From contig VZRS01007675.1 of NCBI GenBank assembly GCA_013398055.1, positions 23,972 to 87,971 of the forward strand: a DNA stretch of 64,000 nucleotides, in the 5' to 3' direction. The translations under genes were made by a program, and so were the position numbers. Positions 23,626-36,300 of the stretch are shown in pieces. Numbering within the stretch: position 1 is the first letter of the stretch; the number at the start of each line of letters is the position of its first letter. The notes under the pieces are model-generated. The model was given only the letters and a program-made list of their open reading frames with translations. It was not told the DNA's origin and did not search any database. Origin of the DNA: Ifrita kowaldi. Its lineage: Eukaryota > Chordata > Aves > Passeriformes > Cinclosomatidae.

Positions 23626-26600
23626 GTCCTGTAGTGCTGCTATATGAACAACACTTTCTAAAAAGGCAGCAACTTCTCCCTGACTTCCTGAAATCTTAAA
23701 TTTGGAGGGGGGAAAGAGGCGGTGTTTGATTGCCCACCCTTCACTCCTCTGGAGCGCCTTATCTCAGAAGAATTGGTGTTCACACACAGCAGAGCTGCCC
23801 ATCAGCAGCCCCGCTCAGCTCAGCCAGCCCTGCCTGCTGGAGTGAGAGCTAAAAGGGGCAAAGCCCAGCAGGAGAGGGCTGCTTTGGGAGGAGGGCTGGG
23901 CTGCTGGTGGAGGTGGGAGAGAAGTTCTTTGTTGTTATGCTTTGAGGGGGTGCTGTGTGGTGTTGCTGGTTAGCAGCTGGGGTCAAGCAGGAGGATTCTG
24001 CAGAAGGGTTTGGAGATGTGGATCTGCTGCTAAAGATTTGCCTTTTGAGACTTTGGTGGTGAGGAGGAGGAGCAAGAAAAATCAGGTAAGAAAAGCCAAA
24101 ATGACGAGGGACTTCTGAAACAGAAAAGTTGGCTTTGGCTCCATCTTAGGTCTGGAGCTCTGAGCTTGGGCTGATTTAATTTTCTCCTCTGCTGCTCAGG
24201 ATGTGCTGCTGAGGGGACACTGAGGGGACACAGGGTGGTACAGCAGTGATGTCCAGCAGGGCAGGTGGCAGAGGGTTTGTTGCATGCCTGGGTACCAGCT
24301 TTTGACCTGGCAGGTTTTGAGCTCTGCAGGGGAAGATCAGGCTCAGAGCTGTGTCTTGTGTGTGCCTGTACCCTCCGGGGTCATGCTGCAGCCTTGTGGG
24401 CCCACAGTGCCTCTTTCCTCGTGGGTAAACTGGATTTCCATGGCTGTGTGGGGCTGGAAGTGGGAGGATTGTCTGGCTTGGCTGTGTTCACAGAGCACCA
24501 GCCCTGCCCAAGCCTGACAGTGCCCATGGAGCTCGTGGTCTTCTCCCTCCCACAGAGTGATCTCTGCTGCTGCTGCTGCAGTTTGATTTGTCTGATGCTC
24601 TGCTGACAGTTAATGATTGTTACAATTTAAAAAAAAACCACAAAAAAAGAAGTTATTTACCAATTTTCGTTCCCGTGGAGCTGAAAATAATAGCAAAATC
24701 AATCTAAACTACCTAACACTAAGAAAACAAATAGATTATCCAGATGACCAAATTAAGCTGCTCACAGAACTCATGGTGGTTCTACTCAGTCGCAGCTGTG
24801 GGATTCCAAAATAATTATTGCCAGCAGGCAAATGTGTGATGGGTTGAGTTTTTGTGAGGGGAGGGTTGGGTTTTCAGTGAGGGTTGTGAGAAAGGAAGTA
24901 CCAACACCCCACAGAGTGGAAAACATGAAGGTAACTGCTGGTATCCCATAGGTTTAATAACATTTGGTATTGGCTTTTTTTACTACTCAAAAGAAGCACA
25001 TAGATAATAGCAGTGATGAGAATCTGCATTTCACCTTGGGAAGAAGCAAGGCAAAGTCAGTTTGTGAGTAAGGTTGTCTGGCAACAATGTGGAGAATCTC
25101 TTTTGTCTGGCTGTGTGGGGCAGTGGGGAACGTACAGAAACCTAGAAAAAAACCAGCGTCTTTTAGGAAGGAAAACAAAGGAAAGGTGAGAAAAAGAATC
25201 AGAGTTGTGGTGATGGTGGGAGGTGGGGGTGGTTTTGTTGTTTGGGGTTTTTTTGCTGGCTGTATCCCTGGTTCTAGCCATGGCACAGTCAGGGTATTGA
25301 TAGGATTTTCCTAAATATTTCTGTCTTTAATGAGGTATTTCTGGTTTATGGTGTTAAAGACCCAGCTGAGATGCCACAGGAGGTTGCATGCAGCATGGTG
25401 GGCAGTGGATTAGCAGGAGAGAGGATCCTAAGCCCAGAAAAAATGTTCCCTTTCTTTGCAGAGTGACATATCTGGCATAGCTGCAGTATTGGACTGTCAC
25501 CTCTGAAGGAAGGAAGGCTCCTGGAAAGGAAGAAGCAAAGGTAAAGAGAAGGGAGGAGAGAGGCAGAGCAAATGTTCTGAGCAGAGAGCTGCAGACAGAG
25601 CAAGAACCAAGGCTGAGTCCCCAGGGGACCATTCGTGCCTGTGCCGAGCGTGGGGAGAGGAGTTCTGTAGATGTCAACAGACAAAAAGGTTTGGAGCACA
25701 GACTGTACCTTCCTACCCAAACCACAGCAGCAATCAGCATTTTGACTTCCATTTGCTCAGGGCTTTTTTGTTTTGGTTTGGTTTTTATTTCAGTTTTTTT
25801 TGCTTCATCTTTACAAATACTTGCATGACCTCTTGGTGAGGTTATACCTCCCCTGGTCTGTGTGCTCCGTGCAGGCTCAGAGCCAAGTCCCCGTTCCCAG
25901 AAAGTTCTGGTTGCCCATCTCTGCTGCACGGGAGCAGCTTCACACTGGGAGCAGCTTTGCCAGATGTGCAGGCACAGCCTCCTGGTTGGGTGGCCTGTCC
26001 AGATGTTGGCTGCCTTTGCATTGCTGGTGATGCAGCTGGCTGAAGCTCCGCCTCATGCTGGGGAATGCTCATATTTTGTGAGAGGTTTGAGGCCTCCTGG
26101 CAGCCTTAACCCAGCTGTGGGGGTACTTCAAGGTGGCAAAACAGCTGGGATTCAAGGTGGGAATAGCTGCTGGTCCCATTCCACACCTGGGATCACTGGA
26201 GGACACTGACACCCCAGGGGATTGTAGCAAGAGTAGGAGGCTGAAGCTTGTCTTCAAGGAAAAATTACAGGGAAAGCTGCATAAACTGATTTATGGAGGC
26301 TTTATTTGCTCACCAACAATTCTCCTAAGCTCCTAAGCTTATACAACTTTCTCCTCCAGTGAAAACTAAAACACATCTCTCCTTTCCGTGTGGCTCTGTC
26401 TAAATCTGATGTGGTCCCACCTATGCTTGATTTGGCTTTTTATTACCCATGCCCTTTTTTAAAAAGAAAGAAAGAAATACCTAAATTTAGTAACATCAGG
26501 GATTTCTTTGCCTAAAGACACAGCCTGAGGAATTGATGCAAATTTGCTGATTAACTTCAGCTGAGGGAAGGAAAGAAAAAGTTGAAAGGCTTCCCTTGGA

Positions 26601-28420
26601 AAGCAGGAGATGTGAACACCTGGACACTTCAATGTGAAGTGGCTTTTTTATTTTTAAATTGGCTTTTTTTTTTTCTTAAGTGGTTAAGAAACTCAGAGAA
26701 AAATTGAGTTATCAGGTAGGAATACTACCCTGAGTGAGTGCTGCTGCTGCAAACTACTCGTCCTGATAATGGGGAGCTGCCCAGCTTTCTCCCTTTGTGA
26801 TGAATGCAGGTGTCTCCTGCTTTTAATTTTTATAGATTCCACAGTGCAGAGGAAACTGCTTTTGGAAATCATCTGCCTTGTGACAACGAGGCTGCTGTAG
26901 TTTGAGGCTGGGTTTAGTGTTATTCTGTGTAATTAAGTGGAGCAAGAGGGGCTTCTGATACCGCCGATGCTCCCTCAAAGGTGGAGTACACTTAAAACAG
27001 GATTAGCCAACAAGCTGATTTAGGGGATGGAGTTAGACAATGCAATCCTCCCAAATCTGGCTTTGCATATGGAAAAGGAGCTTGAGGAAGGTCTGCTGAG
27101 GGCAGACCTGCTGCCTGGCTGGCAACACCATCCCTCCCCCGCTGTCCCAGGCTCACCTGGAGGAAAAGCACAGGGGATGACTGGGGAGCCGTTCTGTGAT
27201 CCTGTGACACAAGGAGAAAGTGTGTTTATCCACAGCTCAGATTATAATTCCAGGAGGCTAGAATGAAGCAGTGTTTGGAAATTAAAATGAGATTTAAAGG
27301 AGTAATTAAGGGTTCTACTCTTGAACAGCACCAATGAACTGGCTGGGAATAAACCAGATTTCACTTGAAGGAAGTGACCTGGAAATAGATTGTTGCCTGT
27401 CCCTTAGCCAAACTTCCTCACCGTGGGGTGTTATTGAATCTGGAGCGTGAGGTCACCCTGCTTGGAGCTGGGGAGGGCTCAGCTGGGGAGTGAAACCTCC
27501 TGGGCAGAGGCTTGGAAGCCTCTAAGGTGGCTTTTGTTCCAGACCATGGAAATCTCAGCTCCGAGTAGACCAGCCCTCATTGGTACAATTTTGCCTCTTG
27601 AAAATGCACACAAAATCTTTTATTAAAAACCCTGCAGATGAGTTAACAGCTGGGAGAAGCTGGAATATGATTAATGTCTCGTGAATTAGCCCTGGAGGTA
27701 CTTTATGGAAATAAGATTTACAACACTATTACACGCAGTCCTGAATATGCTTTACATTTTTAAATGAGGGGAATGAATGTTTCTTTCTGCTCTGCTCCCT
27801 CCTCCCTTGGGCCCTTGCAGAGGTACAGGAAGAGGATCCCAGCTGATCTGGGATGGGAGGCTTTGGAGCTTGGGGAGGTATTGGACTGTGCAGTTAATTG
27901 AATGATCTTACTGGCCCTAGTGCTGTATCAAGCAAGGAACCAAAATATGTCCTGACACGTTGGATGCAATTACAAGTCATTAACAGAGAAATTAGGGATG
28001 CCAGGATGGAAAGAAGGGGTCTATCGGGCTGTTTTGTCCATCCTCTGTGCCAAAGCAGCATTGCTGCCAACAGCACATGCTTGGGTGCTTCTGGAATAAT
28101 TCAGCTCCCGACACCTTCAGAGCGCTGGGGTGCTTCGAGCAGTCCCGTTTATTGCAGTGTTTTAAATGTTCTGCTTAAGATTCTCCTTCTAGACCACACA
28201 GGCCTTGCTGGAGGGAGATGGCAATCCCTGTGAGTGGCAGGAGGTGAAGGCCCCGCCTGGGCACGTGAGGGGATGCTCTGTGGAGAGGAAAGGGGACTGT
28301 CCTCTCCTGGGAGCCCTCTGCAGCTGGCACCAGGTTACCCTGGCTTTGCCTCACTACAAGAAGTGCTATTAGTGACCCTGTTTGGCCACGAAAAACTCTC
28401 CCAATCCTTATGCCTGTCAC
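23626..28420. other. Non-coding, candidate regulatory pieces
   Basis: No transposon was recognised. A strong splice-donor-like site (cag followed by gtaaga) lies at 24083-24091 after a GC-rich stretch. A perfect octamer (atgcaaat) lies at 26536-26543 in AT-rich DNA. From about 26.4 kb the sequence is AT-richer and looks like conserved non-coding DNA in places, most clearly 27,590-28,000. A minus-strand open frame of 191 codons at 25354-25929 has no recognisable domain. Confidence 0.45.
27590..28000. promoter_or_regulatory. Candidate conserved non-coding element
   Basis: The stretch is AT-rich and free of repeats, with several ATTA-type homeodomain cores, for example ttaattgaatgatc near 27893 and gaatatgattaatgtctcg near 27663. 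It has the texture of vertebrate developmental enhancers. Conservation cannot be measured here, so this is a texture-based inference. Confidence 0.25.
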
Positions 28421-28632
28421 AGAGGACTTTTCCAACCATAACAATTCCACAATCAACCCAGCACCACCACAATGTTCACCTCTAAACCACGTCCTCAAGT
28501 GCCACATCCACACCTGTTTTGAACACTCTCAGGGATGGTGACTCCACCACTTCCCTGGGCAGCCTGTTCCAGTGTTTGACAGCCCTTTCCAAGGAGAAAT
28601 TTCTCCTGATGTCTCATCTAAATATCACCTTG
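28421..28632 (-). mobile_element. CR1 LINE 3' region, antisense
   Basis: It starts agaggacttttccaaccata, then has cagcaccaccacaatgttca, tcctcaagtgccacatccac, a gatggtgactccaccacttc block, cctgttccagtgtttgacag and an aaggagaaatttctcctgat block. Block order matches the antisense CR1 copies elsewhere in the window. The octamer terminus is not recognisable. About 210 bp. Confidence 0.9.
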
Positions 28633-31600
28633 CATCTGAAGAGAAGCTGAGCTCCTGGAGCTGTGTGACCACCTCAAACAACACAGACCCTCTCCTAGAG
28701 AGAGCAGGGAAGGTCAGAAGTGGACAGCCTAGTGTCTCAGCCTGGTGGTTGTGCTGAAGGAAGGCCAAAAGGAATGTGAAGGAAGGAGAAATCCCAGGAA
28801 TGGACAGAAAAGCAATGAACTCCACACTCCCATCACCAGAAGTGACCACAGGAGACGAGGCTGAACTAATTCACGTAACTCAGGGTAATTAACCTGGTGG
28901 AAAGATGATCTTTGGGGGAAGGCGACGAAGCAGGTGCCACTTGGTTGTCTCTACTAAAGCACTGGTTTTAGTGGGGACTAGATGATGAGAGAAGAGCTCT
29001 GAACTGGCTTTGAGCTCATGCTGGCTTTTTTTACCCCAAATCCAGTAGTTTTCCAAGAGTACCTGGTGTTTTTGAAAGGTCTGTTTAGGAGGAGACTGTT
29101 TTGCTAGAACACCCTTGCCATCCATAGGCATCCCCAGGCTTAGCAATGAGCCTTTCTGCTGAAACCTCTGTCCCAGGCTACCTCAGGTGATCTTGGACCC
29201 CAAAATGATGCCAGTCAGACCTGCCTCGATGTCTGACACGGTGTCTGCTCCAGACAAGCTGAAGGCTACAATTATTCACCGATTTCCTGCATATTTTTCA
29301 GAAGATTTGAGCAATTTGAGATAAACTGGGATCAGAAAGTGAGGGTGGCTTATCTGCCCTTTACCCTAAATGTAGTGGGATATCTGATCCACAGGCAGGC
29401 TCGTAAGGGACTAACACAACTCAAAGCTTTTCTGTGACATGTCCAGGGAAAAACTTGTTTTTTCTCTCTGAACTGCACTCAGGAAAGCCCAGCTCCACTG
29501 GGAGCAGGGTGTGGAGCACGGATTGCGCCTGGGAAGGCGGATGCCTGTAAGAATGTGGAGCAGAGACTCCCTAAAGCTCCTGTGTGGCTCGTGGCCAGGG
29601 CACTGAGGGGGCTGTACCTCGGGCTGGCTCTGCCCTGTGCCCGCAGCAGCCATCAGGTGCCACTGCGAAATGGGCTCTTCTGGCACGGCTGAAGTGCCCA
29701 GCTGCTGCTGGGTGCTGGGGTCACTTCGTGTCATTCTGCTGGGCTTTCAAGGGACCAGAGCCTTTCTTCGGGGCTGGCAGGCTGTGTTGTGGAGCTTGGA
29801 AACTCCTGCGGCTACGCTTGGCAGCGATGCCAAAGCCAAGCATCTCTTGGCTCTTATTTTGGTTTTTATTCCCATCTAGCGGCAGGCCTTGGGAACTGAA
29901 CGTTTACATCAAAATGAGCGCTGCCCCAAAGGTCGCATGATGTAATCTCACAGCCCCTTGCTCTCCCTTTAATGTTTTGCCCTCACCAGTTTTGTCTTTC
30001 AGTCGGGATTATATTTCACGTTAATTGGTGCCTTCCCGCAAATTCCGCCCTGAATCTCCATGAGAAAAATATTCTTGTTTTGCAGCCTATGTCTCCCTCA
30101 GTGCTTCACTCTCCTGCAAAGTGTAGCTTTAGGGCAGCAAAATCCTGGCAGTGACAGGAGCTGCACAGGGCACGGGAATGTTCCTTCTTTGTTCTTACTG
30201 AAGGCTCTGGACTGGTTTGAGTGAAAAGCACTAAATCTGCAATTAGGAAAACCAATAGTGCAGTGGAACAGATAAGCACCTGTATTGAACTTTGTTTTTA
30301 ACTTGATTGCCAGTCTGGGTAGATATCTAAGCATCTCTGAGGTGCAAGTCTTCTCTGTCTATTTTCCTAAAACAAGCTAAACCGCAAAAGAAACTCTTTT
30401 GGATTAGAATAGTGCTGTCCTCGAATACCAGATGCCTTTGGACAGATCACCTGCAGGCTTGCTATGCTGTCACTAACATGAAGTTCATAAATCTTTAATC
30501 TGAAATTGAAATCTTCCAAGAATCCCTATCTGAAACAACATGAAAGCCACCAGGCAGAGACCTGAACTTCTACCACAGAGATAAATAATCCTAGAGTTGT
30601 ACTTTTATAAACTCTGCATCATCTTCTGTATGTTGCTGCAGTTCTCTTGGAGAAATCATTCTAGGCAGGGCTGTGTTCCTGCTGCTTGTCCTACAGGAAT
30701 GGAAAAGAGTGGTTGTGACTGTATTCTCAAAATAATTATAAACCCATTCTTTCATGCTTTGGGATCAAAGACTGGGGATCTTTTTCTCATGATTATGTAG
30801 ATACTGTTGGGGTGTCCTGGTTTATGTGCAAAGGACATTCTGGGGCTGAACACTCTTCTCCTGTGGCTGACTCAGTTGTCCACCAAAAAAATGTTCTGAC
30901 TGGTGCAATGCAGTCTGATTTATCTGGTAGATGGTTCTGTTGATGGTTAATTCCTTCATAACGAGTAGATGCAAGCAACTGTGCAATAGGTGTGTGGTCC
31001 ATGACTGTGCTCTTCCAAAGGCTCCCAGGTAAAGGAGACAGAGATACCTTGGCAACCCCGGTGAGTAAAAAAAATGGGAAGAAACAAAAAAAAAGGAGGA
31101 GGAGGGAATGTGATCAGATAGTGAAAGATGCAGTCTTGCTGCTAAAGATGCAGCGGCAGAATGGTAAATCTGAGATACAAAACCAGAAATACAAAAGTAT
31201 GAAGATTCCAACTCAAGCAGAAAAAAAAGAAACTGGAAATTATCTCAGCTATTGACAAACTGTTTTTAAAAGAAAATAAAACCCTGTCTTAGATACCAGC
31301 CCCTTTTGCCTGTGACCTTTGCTATTCCTTGTGCTGCAGCCCAGCTCTGTTGCTCCGTGCTGAAGGGATGTGTGTGCCACGTGCAGGAGTTTTCCCATGG
31401 GCTGCATCGAGGTTTGCTCCTTGGCTCCGTTTTTCCCGTGTTTCTGTCACGCTCCACTTGGCTCAGGGTTGCCAGGGTGTAATGAATGATCTGGGATTGC
31501 ATAACTCGGGTTTCAGAAAAAGGAAGGAGATGAATGAAGCGTGGCTGAGGCTGGAGAGGAGCAGGGGGGGTGGCAGAGTCCCGGCACATCTGTTCAAGGA

Positions 31601-33176
31601 GAGGAATTCAGTGAAGGAAATGGAGGAAGCCTTCTGTCCTGCATCATTTGAGATTTATAAGGCGGACTGTGCTCTCCAAAGAAGCAGTCTCCCTGCTTCC
31701 CAAACCTCACAATTTAATGGTTTCTTTCTGAGTATTTAAGCATAGCTACCCTCTCTGAACTGGGGAAAGAGGAGGAAGTGAATGGAGATCTGAAAAATAA
31801 GGTGCTTCACTGTCGGTTTGGAGGGGAGAAGGTTTTGTCATGTTTCATTCCTCCTCTAAAGTTTTGGTCTTTCTCTTCCCCAGGATCTGACACTGCAAAG
31901 CAAGGTTTTATCAACTGCCAGAGCAATGGGTGAGCCCTGGGTGTGCTCACAAACTCCTCAAGGAGTGGATGCACGTGAGTTGTGTCATTGCACATTCCTG
32001 CTTTGTGGTAAATAACCAGGAACAAAGAACAGCAAATGCTTCTGGTTTAAATGTCCATCTCTAGCAGCTTTTTAGCTACATTCATGTTGCTGTTTGGACT
32101 CTGTGATGTTTCTGATTCTCTGGCTGTGGCAGAGATCCTCAATGCTTTGGCTGCAGAGATGTTTAGAGCTGAGGTGGGGCTTGGTCTGCCTGGGATGAGT
32201 AATGGTCATTGCCCTGCCAACTGGCACAACTTCAGAAGGTCCCAGAGGGCTTTAGGAGTGAGGAGGGAGAAGTCTGGGTTCTCCTTGCTGGGTCCCCACC
32301 AGTTCTCAGCTTGTCCTGGGTGTCCCAGTTGCTGGGGAGCTGCACTGGTGGAGCTGCAGGCACACATACACGGGCAAGCTCTGGTTCCTTGTTTCACTTC
32401 TGATGTGCATTCAGATGCCTCCACATAAAATTTTCACCCAAAGCTGCCTTGTAGGAGATAATTCCTTCAGGAGATAATCACTTCAGGGAGAGATGAATTG
32501 AGTTCTGGAAGTTGAGCACAAGTCCCTTTATCTGTCCCCCCCCTTCTCAACCTTTGACTTTTTTAGGTCAAACAATGCCTTTTGTCTGCTTGGTGCCTTA
32601 AGTCTTTCATGAAGATAGATACAAAATATGTTGAAAAAGCTTCCCTGCATTACAATAAGGTATTGCACATTTTCATCCCATTTTCATGCCTCTCATCCTG
32701 CCACAAGGTTAAGGCAATAAATACCCTGTAGGAGATTCTGGCTCTCTCCTAATGATCTTTAACTCCTTGAAATGATTTTGTGAACCTTAGCCTACATTAA
32801 CTGCCAGCCTCTATTTATGGCTCAGCAACCACGAGCAAGTTATAGCTGATAGATGAGGCAAAAGCTAAAAAAGGAAGTTTTCTGACATCACAACAGATTA
32901 AAAAAAAGTCCTGTGCAGCTATTCTGGGAACTCAGCTGCCAGGTTGGCACTACCCAGGGTGTCACTGTGGCTCAAAAAGCAGTCGTAACAGCACATGGAG
33001 GATTCAGACAAGCAGGTTTCAGTTCTGTCTCTGCTTTTCCTGCAATGAAACACACCTGAAAATTGGAAAGGAGCAAAGTCCAGCCAAATGTCTGTGATGA
33101 GGGAGGTCATTCCTGGCAGGCTTTGCAGTTTTTTGTGGTGGGCATACCCACCACAGCTTAAGGCAACTTCTCCATC
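28633..33176. other. Non-coding, no gene recognised
   Basis: Unique-looking sequence. The part at 29,850-30,060 is repeat-free with a conserved-element texture and contains an atgatgtaatc bZIP-like motif near 29937. A stretch starting tgtcctggttt near 30816 recalls the first bases of some avian LTRs but does not continue as one. A-rich low complexity lies at 31065-31100. A run of seven C occurs near 32537. Confidence 0.5.
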
Positions 33177-33392
33177 ATTGAATCACTCAGGCTGGAAAAG
33201 ATTTCTGACATCATCAATTCCAACCATCAACTCAGCACCACCACCATGTCCTCAAGTGCCACACCCACGTGGTTTTTGAGCATTTCCAGGGATGGTGACT
33301 TCACCATTTCCCTGGGCAGCCTGTGCCAGTGCTTGAAAACCCTTTCCATAAAGAAATTTTTCCTAATCTCCACATCTGATCCACATCCTGGC
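33177..33392 (-). mobile_element. CR1 LINE 3' end, antisense
   Basis: It runs from ttgaatcactcaggctggaa through ccaaccatcaactcagcacc, caccaccatgtcctcaagtg, a ccacgtggtttttgagcat block, a ccctgggcagcctgtgccag block and an aaagaaatttttcctaatct block. Same CR1 3' type as the copies at 13.5, 23.3 and 28.4 kb. The octamer tail is degraded. About 215 bp. Confidence 0.9.
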
Positions 33393-36300
33393 CTCGCAGG
33401 GCAGTGTTGGTTGATGGTAGTGATGCACAAAGAATCATGACAAAACTGTGGCCACCTCTTTTTTGGTTCCTTTGGCAGCAGGACTGGACAAATGGGTCCC
33501 GTGGAGGCTGTCCTGTGTCTCTGGGCTGGTTCTGGAGATGTGGGTTTGGCACAGAGGGTCTCACCTCATGCACACCTGAGTGGAAAATGCCACTCTGGCA
33601 CCACCAGTGACCAATGACCAGTGGCAGCCAGCAGTGACAGATCATGATGTGGTGAGCAAAGAGAAAAAAATGCAGAATTGGCTTTTAAAAACGAGACATG
33701 AAAAATGATCATCGAGCTCCTCTCTCAACAGCTTGCATGCTGCAAACATGGTGATGAGAAAAACATCTCCCTGCTGCCCGGTGCTGAGCAGAAATGAGGC
33801 ATTTCAGGGCTTGCAGGAGCTTCAGATGCTTACAGTTTGCTGGTTATCCTAATGTTTTGCCTTGCCTGACCTATCTCCTCGGGGCAGCAATAAAAATAAC
33901 CAGCTCCAGTCCACTACTTGGCTGCTAATTGTCCACTTGTAGATCTTAGTCCCAGCTGGGCCTGCTCCTGCCCAAAGGCAGTTGTGTTCAGGAAAGTGGC
34001 TGTTCCCATTTGCAGCAGCTTCACAATAGGAGCAGGTGGCTGCCATTTTCCATGCAAGAAAGCTCTTTGGAGAAAAGAAAAAGGGGCAAATGAGGAGAGG
34101 AAAAGGAAAAAAAAATCCAAATAAAAACAAACAATACAAAGCCTCGGTGAGAGGAAAGCCTCTGCACTGCTCTGGTTAAAATGGCTAGAGAGCAGGAGTG
34201 TACAGAAATTAAAAAAGAAGCAATATTTCAGGGCAGAGGAGGGAGAAGGGAAATGCTGCTCCTGTCATTTCTCTGCAGCCAGGGCTGCTCTCCCTGTTTT
34301 CCACCTCGATCAGTATGCAACATCCAAGTGTTTCCCAGTGAAGATGCAGCCTGCTCTACAGCTAATTTTAGCCTCCTGATTATGACTTCCTTCAGTGAGC
34401 TACCTTGCCTTGACAGCTTACAAGTAGTATGTATTTTCCCTGGGGTGCTGCAGACCAGAGGTGGAAACCTGCAGCGAAGCACAAAGAGAGGAAATGGCAA
34501 GAAATCACTTCACGGCTGCGAGCTTCAGAGCTCTCCTCCCCTGAACAGGTGAAAAAGGAAACTTCTGAAGTGCCTGTCGCACCCTCTCGCTGCTAACAGG
34601 CGTCACCTGGAACGGGGACAGCACAGAGCCTGTCTCCAGGAAGAAACAATAGAGGAGAAGTGCCACAGAAGCTGCTTGTTCAACAGCACTGCTTAGCAGA
34701 AGCCAGATTTTTTGTATCAAAGGGAATTCTGCTATTTTTGAATTGTTTATTCATGCAGAAAGGTTGACAATGAAGCCTTTGAAAATTTTTTTTGCCTTGT
34801 GACAACTTGGGAGGGAACCTATCAGTCTCTCAAAAGGCTTTATGTTATTGTACTCAATTCCAGTGTCTGTTGTGCTGCACTCTTCAGCGTCTCCTCCGAA
34901 ACCTCATCTCTCTGCCCACAGCATGTACACAGAACATGAGCAGAGTGGAGGCAGTGGCTGGGCACTCACTGCCAACCTCTTTCCCACTGCAAGCACCTGA
35001 AGCCACCAAACAAAACTGATAGGAGCAGTTTGGAGGCAAGGAACAGGATGTGGTTGTGGCTGAACTGGAGATCTTCCTGCAAAGGGATGTCATGGGGAGC
35101 AAAGGTTTCTATGGGATCCAGGGGGAAAGGGTCAGTTTGTGAAAGACATCCCTGTAGGGCTGCTAAAGACAGAGGAATTGCATCTGCTCAGGGTCCCAGG
35201 AGCTGAAAGGGTTTTGAGGTTAGAGAGAATCAGTATCTCACATTTTGTCTGCTCTTTACCTTCCTTCCCTTTGCTTTCAGCTCCTGTTAGAAGTGACACA
35301 GGAACTGGTGGACAGGCATGTGACTCATGATCTCTCAAACTCAATTTTATGCCCTCTTACATTTTTTTTATTCTATACAAGCTTTTCTAACTGTAAAAAC
35401 TATTTCTATTTAGAAAACAAAAGGCACATTCTCATAAAATTCTTAAACTGTATGTTAGAGCATTAGTAACTGTTTTTCATTATCTTTTAGGGTAAAATGT
35501 CAGGTTTGCATGTTGATATTGTTCTGTATTTTCACAAGATGTTCTGCCCTCAGGCATACATCATTTTTGAAGCACAATCATCTTGAGCTTGTGAATTTCC
35601 CAGAACAATGTTTAACAATATGAAAAGCTGTCCTGGATGCAGGTAAGGCTTTAATGAATTGTAACAGCTTGTTGTTCTGAGGTCCAGGTCATCTCATTCC
35701 AAAATAACTCCAAGAAGGGAGTTTTTCAGAGGGCTGGGAGGCTCAGTGCTCAGGCTCTCATAGGAGGGATTTTTCAGTTATGAATATCTTGTGACTCTGG
35801 TAGCCTGACGCTGTTGAGGCTTCCCCATTTTCAAAGGGCTGAATCTATGGCTGATGTTTGGAGGTTCTTGCTGTGGATTTCATAGCTGGAAAAGTTGTTC
35901 CAGCTTTTTCGTTGTCTCTGGACAGAGGTGCTTGACACCACAGAGAGCTGCAGCCTGCTCCTTGTTTCTGAGGAATAACTGGCTGGGGTGAACATTGAGG
36001 GCTACAATTCCAAATGTGGATGTGCACCGAGCAAATGAAGGTCTCTCTGCAAACTCCCCAGTGATTCCATCTTTATGGAGAGGTTTGCTTTGCCAGGAGT
36101 CCAAAAATTCCTGGAGAAGTCAAGAACTGGCTGGAGAACACATGAAGCAGCGGGGCAAGAGGTTGGAAACCAAGCTCTGGGGTCTGAGAGCTCTCGAAAT
36201 CACTGAAGATGAGTTTGTAATTAGTCATGCAGATGAATTATTCTCCAGATTAATAATCTGGAGATATCCAAGCAGTAAATTCCTCCTTTGCTGGTTTTAC

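Noticed and set aside
25354..25929. Minus-strand open frame of 191 codons
   Set aside because: No recognisable domain or splice context. Its length is within what chance allows in 64 kb read in six frames.
30814..30910. Possible avian LTR beginning tgtcctggttt
   Set aside because: Only about 11 bases resemble the start of known avian LTRs. No TATA, polyadenylation signal or matching end follows.
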